Source of the DNA: Mameliella sp. MMSF_3455
Lineage (GTDB): Bacteria; Pseudomonadota; Alphaproteobacteria; Rhodobacterales; Rhodobacteraceae
Length of the DNA: 64,000 nt
Assembly: GCF_030733205.1 (NCBI RefSeq)
Contig: NZ_JASHJL010000006.1
Location: 1 to 64,000 of the forward strand
Reading direction: 5' to 3'
Shown here: piece after piece, positions 19,123 through 27,244 of the stretch
How positions within the stretch are numbered: the first letter of the stretch is position 1
How the letters are laid out: each line of letters starts with the position of its first letter
Translations under genes and position numbers: made by a program
The notes under the pieces: generated by a model
The model's database searches: none
What the model was told of the DNA's origin: nothing
What the model saw: only the letters and a program-made list of their open reading frames with translations

Positions 19123-19764
19123 TCACGGTTTCGGGATGTCGTTCACGAATTTCGGCACGTCGTAGCCGCGCTGCACTGCGGGCCGTTCGGCGATGCGCAG
19201 GTACCAGTCCCGGACATTCGGATAGTCGTTCAGTTCGATCTGTTGCCAGTCGAACCGCGAGATCCACGGCCAGCAGGCCATGTCGGTGATCGAGTATTCC
19301 CCGCGCCCGGCACCGGCGATGAAATCGCGCCCCTCAAGCCGTTTGTTGAGCACCTCGTAAAGGCGGTTCGCCTCCTTGGAGTAGCGTTCCTCGGCGTATT
19401 CGGACTTGCCAGGGTTGTACTTCACGAAATGGTGGACCTGGCCCAGCATCGGGCCCAGCCCGCCCATCTGCCAGTTGAGCCATTCGATCGCGGCCCAGCG
19501 ATGTTCTGCCTCTTGCGGCAGGAACCGGCCGTGCTTTTCGGCCAGGTACTGCATGATCGCGCCGGTTTCCATCATCTGGACGCCGGTCTCATGGTCGACG
19601 ATGGCCGGGATCCGGTTGTTCGGTGCGATTGCGAGGAAGTCGGGCGCGAATTGTTCGCCCTTCGAGATGTCGATCGCGTGGACGGTGTAATCCACGCCCA
19701 GTTCTTCCAGCAGGATGGAAACCTTGCGGCCGTTCGGCGTGGTCCATGTGTAGAGGTCAATCAC
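19123..19764 (-). CDS. glutathione S-transferase family protein (YfcG/nu-class-like)
   Basis: 213 aa with the two-domain GST layout. The N-terminal thioredoxin-fold domain starts MIDLYTWTTPNGRKVSILLEELG; the TxPNGRK motif is that of the YfcG/Ure2p-like group, which has glutathione-disulfide oxidoreductase activity. NNRIPAIVDHE and METGAIMQYLAEK form the glutathione site, and the helical C-terminal domain contains YSITDMACWPW. GTG start. The gap to the upstream GntR stop is 4 bases, so the two are one unit. Probably handles a reactive intermediate of the pathway (inference). Confidence 0.9.
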   Translation of the reverse strand: MIDLYTWTTPNGRKVSILLEELGVDYTVHAIDISKGEQFAPDFLAIAPNNRIPAIVDHETGVQMMETGAIMQYLAEKHGRFLPQEAEHRWAAIEWLNWQMGGLGPMLGQVHHFVKYNPGKSEYAEERYSKEANRLYEVLNKRLEGRDFIAGAGRGEYSITDMACWPWISRFDWQQIELNDYPNVRDWYLRIAERPAVQRGYDVPKFVNDIPKP

Positions 19765-19768
19765 GGTG

Positions 19769-20455
19769 TCAGTCGTCCTTCAGTAGGGTTGCTCGCACGG
19801 ATTTCAGATGCGTCTTCATCGCCTGGTAAGCGGCGGCGCGGTCGCGTTTTTCAAGCGCTTCCAGGATCTCGTCGTGTTCGGCAAAGGAGTGGTAATCGCG
19901 CGTCGGTCCGCCCTGCGGCAGGTCGAGACCCGACCACACGACCGAGACGCGCACAGCGTCCACGATTCGGTGCAGTTCCAGCAGGATCGCGTTGCCCGAC
20001 GCAATGGCGATGAGCCGGTGAAACCGCGAATCGTGGTGTTCGTATTCCGCCCAGGTCGTGGCCGAGCGCATTGCTTCGCATCGCCGCCTGAGTTCGGCCA
20101 GGTGCCGTGGGGCGGCATGGATGGCCGCGTGTCCGGCAAGTTCGGGTTCCAGCGAAAGTCGGGCCATCATCGCGGCGTGCGGGCTGGAGATCTCTGACAG
20201 GCGCTGAACGATCGCTTCGCCGGTATCCTCCATGTCCGCCGGTGACTTGAGAAAGGTGCCGCGCCCGACATGCCGTTCGATGATGCCCTCGGCCTCCAGC
20301 GCCATCAGAGCCTTGCGCAATTCGCCACGCGAAACGCCGAGCTCCGCGGCCAGCCTGCGCTCCGGCGGAAGCCGGTCGCCGACAGCGGTATCGGAGGACG
20401 CCAGCCAATTGGCCAAGACACATCTGGGTTCGGTATGATTGTCGTGCACGTCCAT
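19769..20455 (-). CDS. GntR-family regulator (FadR-type, FCD domain), paralogue A
   Basis: 228 aa from the ATG for MDVHDNH. Winged helix: GDRLPPERRLAAELGVSRGELRKALMALEAEGIIERHVGRGTFL; then an FCD domain with putative metal/ligand residues HDSRFHRLIAIASGN and DYHSFAEHDEI. Clearly paralogous to the 31751-32437 protein (same length, same motifs). No Shine-Dalgarno is evident; instead a TGGTTAACCA palindrome (20458-20467) abuts the start codon, suggesting autorepression. First gene of the minus operon and divergent from the alcohol dehydrogenase operon. Confidence 0.93.
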   Translation of the reverse strand: MDVHDNHTEPRCVLANWLASSDTAVGDRLPPERRLAAELGVSRGELRKALMALEAEGIIERHVGRGTFLKSPADMEDTGEAIVQRLSEISSPHAAMMARLSLEPELAGHAAIHAAPRHLAELRRRCEAMRSATTWAEYEHHDSRFHRLIAIASGNAILLELHRIVDAVRVSVVWSGLDLPQGGPTRDYHSFAEHDEILEALEKRDRAAAYQAMKTHLKSVRATLLKDD

Positions 20456-20469
20456 AATGGTTAACCAAT
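20456..20469. promoter_or_regulatory. GntR operator at the start codon of regulator A
   Basis: AATGGTTAACCAAT with the TGGTNNACCA core typical of FadR-type GntR sites, immediately upstream of the ATG of the regulator at 19769-20455. A bound repressor would block transcription or initiation of its own gene. Confidence 0.65.
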
Positions 20470-20552
20470 CGGGCCTCCTCGGATTGAAGAAAACGGCAGG
20501 AGAAGTCACCTGTCAACAGAAGAATCTCATTTACTGCGCCAAAAATTTCGAT

Positions 20553-20564
20553 ATTATCGATAAT
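20553..20564. promoter_or_regulatory. ATTATCGATAAT palindrome
   Basis: Perfect 12-bp palindrome in the AT-rich divergent promoter region between the regulator A and alcohol dehydrogenase genes. It shares the TTATCGATAA core with 6617-6626. Binding protein unknown. Confidence 0.35.
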
Positions 20565-20594
20565 CAGAGAGCGCGATACGGCTTGCCAATATCC

Positions 20595-20612
20595 AAATTG
20601 GTCAACCAATTT
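20595..20612. promoter_or_regulatory. 18-bp palindromic GntR operator, upstream of alcohol dehydrogenase operon
   Basis: AAATTGGT-CA-ACCAATTT, 8-bp perfect arms, identical to 32551-32568. The core TGGTNNACCA is the FadR/VanR/UxuR-type GntR consensus. It lies 55-72 bases upstream of the ATG at 20667 and about 140 bases centre-to-centre from the start-codon site of regulator A, so looping repression is possible. Confidence 0.75.
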
Positions 20613-20666
20613 GCGCATTGATTTTTGATACAAACGAGGGGGAGCAGGGTGGAGAAAAGACCTGCG

Positions 20667-21818
20667 ATGACCGTCAAGTACGACGACTCGATGCCCGTTC
20701 CGGCGAAGATGAAGGCATGGGTTCTCGGGGATCCCGACGAACTCAAGCTGATCGACAAGGAAGTGCCGGCTCCGGGCCGTGCCGAGGCGCTGGTGCGCAT
20801 CGATGCGGTCGCGATCTGCGCGACCGACCTGGAGATCATCAGCTACGGTACACCGGCGATGTTCGAAGGCGGTCCGCCGTTCAACAAGAACTTCACGCCC
20901 GGGCATGAATACATGGGGACGATCGCCGCGCTTGGCCCCGGTGTCGACGAATTCGAGATCGGCGACCGCGTGACCGTCGAGATCCATGCCGGGTGCGGAC
21001 AGTGCAAGCGGTGCCGGTCGGGCATGTACACGTCATGCCACAATTACGGCCTGAACTACGGCGACCGCGACAAGGGACACCGCGCCAACGGGTTCACCAC
21101 CAATGGCGGGTTCGCGGAATACGCGGTCAACAACATCAACACGATGATCAAGGTTCCCGACCAGATGTCAGACGCCGAGGCCACGCTAGTCGTGACCGCC
21201 GGCACGTCCATGTACGGCCTGACGGAGCTGGGCGGCCTGGTTGCCGGAGAAAGCGTGGTCGTCATCGGGCCGGGGCCCATCGGCCTGCTTGCGGTTGCGG
21301 TGGCAAAGTCGCTGGGGGCGGATCCGGTGGTGCTGGTCGGCACGCGCGAGAATCGCAACCGAATCGGCAAGGAGCTGGGCGCGGATGTTACCATCGATGC
21401 GCGCAACGAGGACGCGCTTGCCCGGGTCAAGGAGCTGACCGGGGGCAAGGGGGCCGACTATGTCGTCGACTGTGCCGGCAGCGAAACGACAGTGAACCAG
21501 GCCATCCACATGACGAATCGCGGCGGCAAGGTCTGCCTCGCCGCCTTCCCGAAAAAGCCCGTGGAATTCGATCTGGGCCATCTCGCGGTGAACAACATCT
21601 ACCTTTACGGCATCCGTGGAGAGGGCAAGTCCGCCACCCATCGCGCGATGGCGTTCATGGCGGACAAGCGGTTCGACGCGACCAAGGTCCATACCCACAC
21701 CTTCCCGATGCATGACCTGCCCAACGCGCTGAAACACGCGCGCGAGCGGATCGACGACGCGATCAAGGTGGTGGTTTCGATGCGCGAGAACAGCGCCGAA
21801 TCCTCTGCCGCAGAATAG
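20667..21818 (+). CDS. zinc-dependent alcohol dehydrogenase family protein
   Basis: 383 aa medium-chain dehydrogenase. The catalytic zinc ligand region AICATDLEII and GHEYMG is present, and the structural zinc loop has four Cys (CGQCKRCRSGMYTSC). The NAD Rossmann motif is VVIGPGPIGLLAVAVAK. Similar to threonine/sorbitol/galactitol-type dehydrogenases; likely oxidises a sugar alcohol or hydroxy compound. The ATG encodes MTVKYDD; an in-frame GTG at 20649, just after GGGGGAG, is an alternative start. First gene of the plus operon, controlled from the palindrome at 20595-20612. Confidence 0.88.
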   Translation: MTVKYDDSMPVPAKMKAWVLGDPDELKLIDKEVPAPGRAEALVRIDAVAICATDLEIISYGTPAMFEGGPPFNKNFTPGHEYMGTIAALGPGVDEFEIGDRVTVEIHAGCGQCKRCRSGMYTSCHNYGLNYGDRDKGHRANGFTTNGGFAEYAVNNINTMIKVPDQMSDAEATLVVTAGTSMYGLTELGGLVAGESVVVIGPGPIGLLAVAVAKSLGADPVVLVGTRENRNRIGKELGADVTIDARNEDALARVKELTGGKGADYVVDCAGSETTVNQAIHMTNRGGKVCLAAFPKKPVEFDLGHLAVNNIYLYGIRGEGKSATHRAMAFMADKRFDATKVHTHTFPMHDLPNALKHARERIDDAIKVVVSMRENSAESSAAE

Positions 21819-21830
21819 GACGAAGACCAG

Positions 21831-22751
21831 ATGACAAAAGCCAAGCGAGGCATCTACGCGGCCGCGATCACCCCTTTCAATGACGACGGATCGGTCGACG
21901 TGCCGAAGCTCACCGCCTACTGCAAACACCTGCTGACCGATGGCGGTTGCGATGGTGTTGCGCCGACCGGGACCACGGGTGAGGGCAATTCGATTTCCTA
22001 CCGCGACCGGATCGCGCTGCCGGGCGCCTTTGCCGAAGCGGGGTTCGATGCCGACCGGGTCATTTTCGGAACCGGGTCCTGTGCCACGCAAGACGCGGTG
22101 GACGTGACCAGCGCCGCGGTGAAGGCGGGGTTCTTCAACGTCCTGCTGCTGCCGCCTTTCTACTACAAGAACCCGTCCGATGACGGACTGTATGCCTACT
22201 ATGCCAGGCTGATCGAGAAAGTCGGCGACGACCGTCTGCGCGTCTATCTCTACCACTTCCCGCAGATGTCGATGACGCCGTTCTCGGTGGATTTGGTCAA
22301 GCGCCTGAAGGCCGACTTCGGACCCGTCATTGCCGGTCTGAAGGATTCGAGCGGAGATCTGTCGCAATCGTTGGCTTTTGCCAAAGCGACGGGCGGTGTC
22401 GACGGCGATTTCGATGTCTACCCTTCGAGCGAGGCATTCGTCTTTGACGGGCTGGACGGTGGTTGCGCCGGGATCATCTCGGGCTCGACCAATGTCACCG
22501 CCAACCTGGTTCAGGCGGCTTTGGCGGCCGAGGGCAAGGCGCGTGAGGACGCGCTGGGGGTCGTCAAGACCGCCCGCGCCACGGCGTCGAAATACCCGCT
22601 CATGGCGGCCATGAAACAGCTGGAGGCGTGGCGCACGGGCGACGAGACCTGGACCCGCATGGCGCCGCCGCTGGTTCCGCTGACGGAAGAACAGAAGACC
22701 GGGCTGAAAGCCGACGTCAGCGGTCTTGGCGTCGCAGCAAGCGCGGCCTGA
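21831..22751 (+). CDS. dihydrodipicolinate synthase / KDG aldolase family protein
   Basis: 306 aa class I aldolase of the DapA superfamily. The Schiff-base Lys lies in AGLKDSSGD, the catalytic Tyr in YLYHFPQ, and the pyruvate-binding motif is PTGTTGEGNS (normally GTTGE). It condenses or releases pyruvate with an aldehyde; in this catabolic context cleavage of a keto-deoxy acid is likelier than lysine synthesis. It starts 12 bases after the dehydrogenase, consistent with a dehydrogenase-aldolase pathway. Exact substrate unknown. Confidence 0.88.
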   Translation: MTKAKRGIYAAAITPFNDDGSVDVPKLTAYCKHLLTDGGCDGVAPTGTTGEGNSISYRDRIALPGAFAEAGFDADRVIFGTGSCATQDAVDVTSAAVKAGFFNVLLLPPFYYKNPSDDGLYAYYARLIEKVGDDRLRVYLYHFPQMSMTPFSVDLVKRLKADFGPVIAGLKDSSGDLSQSLAFAKATGGVDGDFDVYPSSEAFVFDGLDGGCAGIISGSTNVTANLVQAALAAEGKAREDALGVVKTARATASKYPLMAAMKQLEAWRTGDETWTRMAPPLVPLTEEQKTGLKADVSGLGVAASAA

Positions 22752-22789
22752 TCCCGGGGCGCGCAAACGCAATATCCACGGCCGGACCA

Positions 22790-22806
22790 GGTGGCGCGAC
22801 GCCACC
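22790..22806 (+). other. short hairpin between aldolase and TRAP receptor genes
   Basis: GGTGGCG-cga-CGCCACC, 7-bp arms, in the 159-base gap ahead of dctP. Without a U-tract it may be an mRNA processing or stabilising element rather than a terminator. Confidence 0.3.
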
Positions 22807-22910
22807 CGGTTCCGGAACCGCGAAAGGAGATCGAGCGAAACTGCAAGAAGGCCAAGCGGCGGGCACAACGTCGGAATGGCACGCAAAAACATCATTCCGG
22901 GAGGGGAATC

Positions 22911-23972
22911 ATGAATAGACTCTTTGCCAGCAGCGCTGCTGCCATTGCCGCGATCGGACTCGGGCACGCCGCCCAGGCCGACAACATCACCTTGCGCATC
23001 GGATCCGGCCACCCGCCGGGGGTCGTCTATGCGGGGCTCATGCAGGACTATTTCCAGCCAGAGCTGAAGCGCCGGGTCGAAGAACGCACCGACCATACCA
23101 TCAGTTTTGTCGAGGGTTATTCTGGTTCCATCGTCAAGGTGACGGAAGTTCTTGAGGGCGTTCAGGACGGGATCATCGACATCGGAGGCTTCTGCTTCTG
23201 CTTCGAGCCGTCCAACCTGCCGCTGCATGCGTTCCAGGTGATGATGCCCTTCGGGACCATGGACCCGGAAATGTCGCTTGCGATTGCGCAGGATGTCTAT
23301 GCCGAGGTGCCCTACCTTGAAAACGTCTTTCCGGACCGATTCAACCAGGTGCTTCTGTCGCGGATCGCGGACGGCGGTTACAACCTTGGCACGTCCTTTC
23401 CCTGGGACGACCTGGACGATCTCCAGGATCAGAAGATCGCCGGGGCGGGCCTGAATCTCAACTGGCTCGAATATGCCGGCGTCTCGCCCGTGCAGTCGTC
23501 GCTTGCGACCGCCTATACCGAGATGACCACCAACGTCTACGAGGGCTGGATCATGTTCCCCTCGGCCTGGGTGAACCTCAAGCTGTACGAGCCGGGGCCG
23601 TACTACACGCTGATCGGCTTTGGCTCGATGACTTGGCACGGGCTGACCATCAACCAGCAGACCTACGACGCACTTCCCGACGATGTGCGGGAAATCCTGC
23701 TGGAGGTCGCGGCGGACTACGAGGAACAGACGGGTATCGTGAATGCCGCGGAGTACGACCGCCTCGTCGGCGAATTGCGTGACCTGATCACCGTCTCGGA
23801 GATCGATCCCGAGGTCCGCAAGGCTTGGGCCCAGAGCCTTGCCGATTGGCCGCAATCCTTGGCCGACGATCTGGAACAGCAGGGGCTGCCGGCCAAGCAG
23901 GTGTTGAACCTGGTGCTCGACAAGGCGGAAGAGCGCGGTCACGAATGGCCGGTCCGTTACGTGATCGAGTAA
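22911..23972 (+). CDS. dctP: TRAP transporter solute receptor (DctP family)
   Basis: 353 aa periplasmic receptor. Sec signal peptide of about 23 residues (MNRLFASSAAAIAAIG, cleaved near AQA-DNI). The mature part begins ITLRIGSGHPPG and carries SFPWDDLDDLQDQKIAGAGLNLNWLEYAG and TNVYEGWIMFPSAWVNLKLYEPG, matching the distant DctP subgroup rather than sialic acid or malonate receptors; ligand not predictable. GGGAGGGGAATC precedes the ATG. A strong hairpin (23990-24015) follows the gene, as expected where the receptor must be made in excess over DctQM. Confidence 0.92.
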   Translation: MNRLFASSAAAIAAIGLGHAAQADNITLRIGSGHPPGVVYAGLMQDYFQPELKRRVEERTDHTISFVEGYSGSIVKVTEVLEGVQDGIIDIGGFCFCFEPSNLPLHAFQVMMPFGTMDPEMSLAIAQDVYAEVPYLENVFPDRFNQVLLSRIADGGYNLGTSFPWDDLDDLQDQKIAGAGLNLNWLEYAGVSPVQSSLATAYTEMTTNVYEGWIMFPSAWVNLKLYEPGPYYTLIGFGSMTWHGLTINQQTYDALPDDVREILLEVAADYEEQTGIVNAAEYDRLVGELRDLITVSEIDPEVRKAWAQSLADWPQSLADDLEQQGLPAKQVLNLVLDKAEERGHEWPVRYVIE

Positions 23973-23989
23973 CTGGGCCCGATCCGGAG

Positions 23990-24015
23990 GCGCCGCCGGA
24001 CTCCCCCGGCGGCGC
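23990..24015 (+). terminator. intercistronic hairpin after dctP
   Basis: GCGCCGCCGG / CCGGCGGCGC, 10-bp perfect arms and a 6-base loop, between dctP and dctQ. No U-tract; probably an attenuator or 3'-stabiliser of the dctP mRNA. Confidence 0.55.
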
Positions 24016-24066
24016 TGCATTCCGCGGGCAATCCTGCCGTTCCGTCGAATTTATGGATTTGATGCC

Positions 24067-24567
24067 ATGTTCCTGATCAAGGTCGCGGATGGTCTGACCA
24101 GATCGCTATTGGTCCTCGCCGCCGCCTGGGCATTTGCCCTGTGTTTCTTCATCATGGCCGATATCATCGCGCGGGCCGCGAACATGCCCCTGCAGGGCAC
24201 CAAGGAGATCGTGGCCAACTCGGTCGTGATGATCGTCTTTCTCCAGGTCGGTTTCGCGGTGCGCTCGGGTTCCATGCTGAGGACCGACTTCCTGACCAGT
24301 TTTCTGAGCCCGCGCGCTGCCCGCGCGCTGGCGATCCTCGGGTTCCTCCTGGGTGCCGCGTTTTTCCTGCTGCTCGCCAAGGCCGGAATAACCCCCGCCC
24401 TCAGGTCCTTTGCCAACGGTGAATTCGACGGCGAAGGCGCGTTGCGCGTTCCTGTCTGGCCAGCACGTTTCATGATCATCTTCGGCAGCGCGCTGGCGGC
24501 CCTCAACTACGTCATCCTGGCGATCGTGGAGCTGACCGGAAAATCCGAGGAGCTCTGGTTCCGATGA
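24067..24567 (+). CDS. dctQ: TRAP transporter small membrane subunit (DctQ)
   Basis: 166 aa with four predicted helices (LVLAAAWAFALCFFIMADIIA, KEIVANSVVMIVFLQVGFAVR, ARALAILGFLLGAAFFLLLAKAG, FMIIFGSALAALNYVILAIVE). DctQ pairs with DctM to form the membrane translocator. ALCFFIMADIIARAANMPLQGTKEIV is the typical helix 1-2 region. Starts 94 bases after dctP and ends 24 bases before dctM. Confidence 0.9.
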   Translation: MFLIKVADGLTRSLLVLAAAWAFALCFFIMADIIARAANMPLQGTKEIVANSVVMIVFLQVGFAVRSGSMLRTDFLTSFLSPRAARALAILGFLLGAAFFLLLAKAGITPALRSFANGEFDGEGALRVPVWPARFMIIFGSALAALNYVILAIVELTGKSEELWFR

Positions 24568-24591
24568 CCTTCACAAATCGAGGTATGGACC

Positions 24592-25926
24592 GTGTTTGAC
24601 GCCAGCACTGCCATATTGATGGCCGGAGTCCTGATGGGACTGGTGGTCATCGGAGTCCATGTGGCTGTGGCGCTGGGTGTGACCAGCGTGCTGGGGATCT
24701 ACCTGGTCACCGGCAACATGCGCATCGTCGAGGCGATGGTCGCCTCGACCGCGGCCGAGGCCCTCAGGAGCTTCACCTTTGCCGTCATCCCGCTATTCAT
24801 GCTGATGGGCGAGTTCATGGGGCGATCCGGCTCCGTGACCGACATATTCTACGGCATCAACCGGGGGTTGCGGCGATTGCCGGCGCGGCTGGGGATCGCG
24901 ACTGTTCTGGGCAATACGGTGTTCTCTTTTGTCACTGGCGTGTCCATCGCATCGGCGGCGACGTTTTCGCGGATTGCTTACCCTGAGATGCGTACCTTCG
25001 GTTATCACCGGGGCTTTGCCCTGGGGGCCATTGCCGGGTCGAGTTGCCTCGGGATGCTGATACCGCCTTCCGTGCTGATGATCGTCTGGGGTATCCTGAC
25101 AGAGCAGTCCATCGGCCGGATCTTCCTGGCCGGCGTGTTCCCCGGGCTGCTGCTGGCGTCGATGTTCATTTTTTACATCGTTGCCATGGCCATCGCGAAA
25201 CCCGAGGTCGTGGGGGAGGGCGCCGAGCCGGAGGCGCGCGAAACAGAAGGCGACAAGACCGAATTGCCGGCGCGGCAACTCTGGACCAGCGTTCTGGGCG
25301 TCTGCGGCATAGTCGCGGCCGTTCTGGGCGGGATCTGGTTCGGCGTCTTCACCCCGACAGAGGGCGCGGGCGCGGGGGCCGCGCTGGCGCTGATCTTTGC
25401 ATTTTTCAAGGGCATGAACCTGCGAGAGTTCCTGGACGCGGTCTATTCGGTCGGCAAGACCGCCGCGCCCATCCTGATCCTGCTCTTTGCCGCGGCGCTC
25501 TATTCCCGAACGCTGGCGATGACTGGCGTCACCAGCGCGATCCGCGAGTTTTTCCTGAATTCCGGCCTTGAGGCATGGCATGTGCTGGGGATCATCATCC
25601 TGATCTGGTTCGTTCTGGGCATGGTGATCGACAGCATCTCGATCATGTTGCTGACGGTGCCGATCGTGGAGCCGATCGCCGTAGCCTTCGGGTTCGACCA
25701 GCTGACCTTCGCCATCGTCGGAATCGTCGCGATCGAGGCCGGCCTGCTGACCCCGCCGTTCGGCCTGCTGGTCTACACGGTGAAGGCGGCGATCAACGAT
25801 CCCGAGGTGCGCGTCGGGGACATTTTCAAAAGCTCGATTCCCTATTGGGGCATCATGTTGGTGGCAGCAACGCTGCTCGTGCTGTTCCCGCAGTTCGCCA
25901 ACTGGTTGCCCAACAGGGTGATGTAG
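24592..25926 (+). CDS. dctM: TRAP transporter large membrane subunit (DctM)
   Basis: 444 aa, about 11-12 helices, normal DctM size. Landmarks: FTFAVIPLFMLMGEFMGRSG, GNTVFSFVTGVSIASAATFSRIAYPEM (the G-x-S-x-A-x2-A region), LGMLIPPSVLMIVWGILTEQSIGRIFLAGVFPG, and EAGLLTPPFGLLVYTVKA near the C-terminus. Sodium-coupled import of an organic acid. Start codon GTG with AGGTATGGACC upstream. Confidence 0.94.
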   Translation: MFDASTAILMAGVLMGLVVIGVHVAVALGVTSVLGIYLVTGNMRIVEAMVASTAAEALRSFTFAVIPLFMLMGEFMGRSGSVTDIFYGINRGLRRLPARLGIATVLGNTVFSFVTGVSIASAATFSRIAYPEMRTFGYHRGFALGAIAGSSCLGMLIPPSVLMIVWGILTEQSIGRIFLAGVFPGLLLASMFIFYIVAMAIAKPEVVGEGAEPEARETEGDKTELPARQLWTSVLGVCGIVAAVLGGIWFGVFTPTEGAGAGAALALIFAFFKGMNLREFLDAVYSVGKTAAPILILLFAAALYSRTLAMTGVTSAIREFFLNSGLEAWHVLGIIILIWFVLGMVIDSISIMLLTVPIVEPIAVAFGFDQLTFAIVGIVAIEAGLLTPPFGLLVYTVKAAINDPEVRVGDIFKSSIPYWGIMLVAATLLVLFPQFANWLPNRVM

Positions 25927-25945
25927 AAACAAACGGAGAAATCGC

Positions 25946-26251
25946 ATGCCCGCTTACTGGATAGCACGCGCAAGGATCAACGATCCTGTCGAATACAAGC
26001 GTTATACCGATCTGGTTCCCGAGATCATCGAGAAACACGGTGGCAAGGTCCTGGCGCGGGGTGGCAAGTACCAGATCATGGAAGGCCCCGAGCATTTCCA
26101 TCGGTTCGTGGTCATCGAATTTCCCACGCTTGAACAGGGGGTCACCTGTTTCGAGTCGCAGGAATATCAGGACGCCGCCGCGTTCCGTCGCGCCAATGGC
26201 GCCGGAGAGGTGCAGACGGTTGTCGTCGAAAGCGGCGACGCCACGGATTGA
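25946..26251 (+). CDS. DUF1330 domain protein
   Basis: 101 aa, one DUF1330 domain of the dimeric alpha/beta-barrel (ferredoxin-like) fold: PAYWIARARINDPVEYKRYTDLVPEIIEKHGGKVLARGG, then VVIEFPTLEQGVTCFESQEYQ. These small proteins accompany many catabolic operons; biochemical role unknown. Between dctM and the quinone oxidoreductase with short gaps, hence same operon. Confidence 0.88.
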   Translation: MPAYWIARARINDPVEYKRYTDLVPEIIEKHGGKVLARGGKYQIMEGPEHFHRFVVIEFPTLEQGVTCFESQEYQDAAAFRRANGAGEVQTVVVESGDATD

Positions 26252-26260
26252 GGTCGAAAC

Positions 26261-27235
26261 ATGAAAGTATCCAAAGTCATCATCGAAGAGCAGGGCGGGC
26301 CGGAGGTCATGAAACTGACCGATGCCGAACTGCCGGACCCCGGTGAAGGGGAAGTGCAGATCGAGCAGGGCGCGATCGGCCTGAACTATATGGACGTGTA
26401 CCAGCGCTCGGGCCTGTACGCGCTGGACCTGCCAAGCCCGCTGGGCCTCGAAGCGGCGGGAACGGTGCGCGCTGTCGGGGCCGGAGTCGAGGGTCTCGCG
26501 GTGGGCGACCGGGTGGCCTATGGCGGTGTGCTGGGGGCCTATGCCACAAGGCGCAACGCCCCCGCCGCGCGTATGGTCCGCATCCCGGGCGGCGTATCGG
26601 ACGAGTTGGCCGCTGCTTCCCTGATGAAGGGCATGACAGTCGAATACCTGCTGGAGCGCACCTACAAGGTGAAGCCCGGCGACAAGGTCCTGTTTTTCGC
26701 GGCGTCCGGCGGCGTCGGGCAGATCGCGGGGCAATGGGGCAGGCACCTGGGCGCAGAGATGATCGCCGTCACCTCGGGGCCGGAGAATTGCGCCCGTGCG
26801 CTGGACCTGGGCTATGCCCATGCCATCGACCGCAAATCCGAGGACATCGTCGCGCGGGTCAAGGAGATCACCGGCGGCGAAGGTGTGCCGGTGGTCTATG
26901 ACAGCATCGGCAAGGCCACCTTCGAGACCTCAATCGCCTGCCTCGCGACCTACGGGCTGTTCGTTTCTTACGGCGCCACGACCGGAGAGGCCCCGCCGGT
27001 GCCGCCCAGCCTGCTGCAGAAATCCGGATCGCTTTACTTTACCCGGCCGACGCTGGCGAACTACGTCGGTCCCCGTGCGGACCTGGAGCATTCGGCCGGA
27101 CGGGTCTTCGAGATGATCCAGGCCGGGCATGTCTCGGTCAATATCGGCCGGCGCCTGCCCTTGGCAGAGGTGGTCGACGCGCATCGCGCGCTGGAGGCAG
27201 GCGAGACGACCGGATCCACGATCCTGATCCCCTGA
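26261..27235 (+). CDS. NADPH:quinone oxidoreductase (zeta-crystallin-like)
   Basis: 324 aa medium-chain dehydrogenase without zinc ligands. Features of bacterial QOR: GAIGLNYMDVYQRSGLY, PSPLGLEAAGTV, MKGMTVEYLLERTYKVKPGDKVLFFAASGGVGQIAGQWGRHLGA (AASGGVG nucleotide motif), and the C-terminal RPTLANYV. Reduces quinones or alkenal/keto compounds with NADPH. Inside the aldolase-TRAP operon; it may detoxify or reduce a pathway intermediate. Confidence 0.9.
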   Translation: MKVSKVIIEEQGGPEVMKLTDAELPDPGEGEVQIEQGAIGLNYMDVYQRSGLYALDLPSPLGLEAAGTVRAVGAGVEGLAVGDRVAYGGVLGAYATRRNAPAARMVRIPGGVSDELAAASLMKGMTVEYLLERTYKVKPGDKVLFFAASGGVGQIAGQWGRHLGAEMIAVTSGPENCARALDLGYAHAIDRKSEDIVARVKEITGGEGVPVVYDSIGKATFETSIACLATYGLFVSYGATTGEAPPVPPSLLQKSGSLYFTRPTLANYVGPRADLEHSAGRVFEMIQAGHVSVNIGRRLPLAEVVDAHRALEAGETTGSTILIP

Positions 27236-27244
27236 GGCGGCCAC

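Noticed and set aside
21186-24020. Open minus-strand frame of more than 900 codons
   Set aside because: Antisense to the alcohol dehydrogenase, aldolase and dctP genes, all with clear catalytic motifs on the plus strand.
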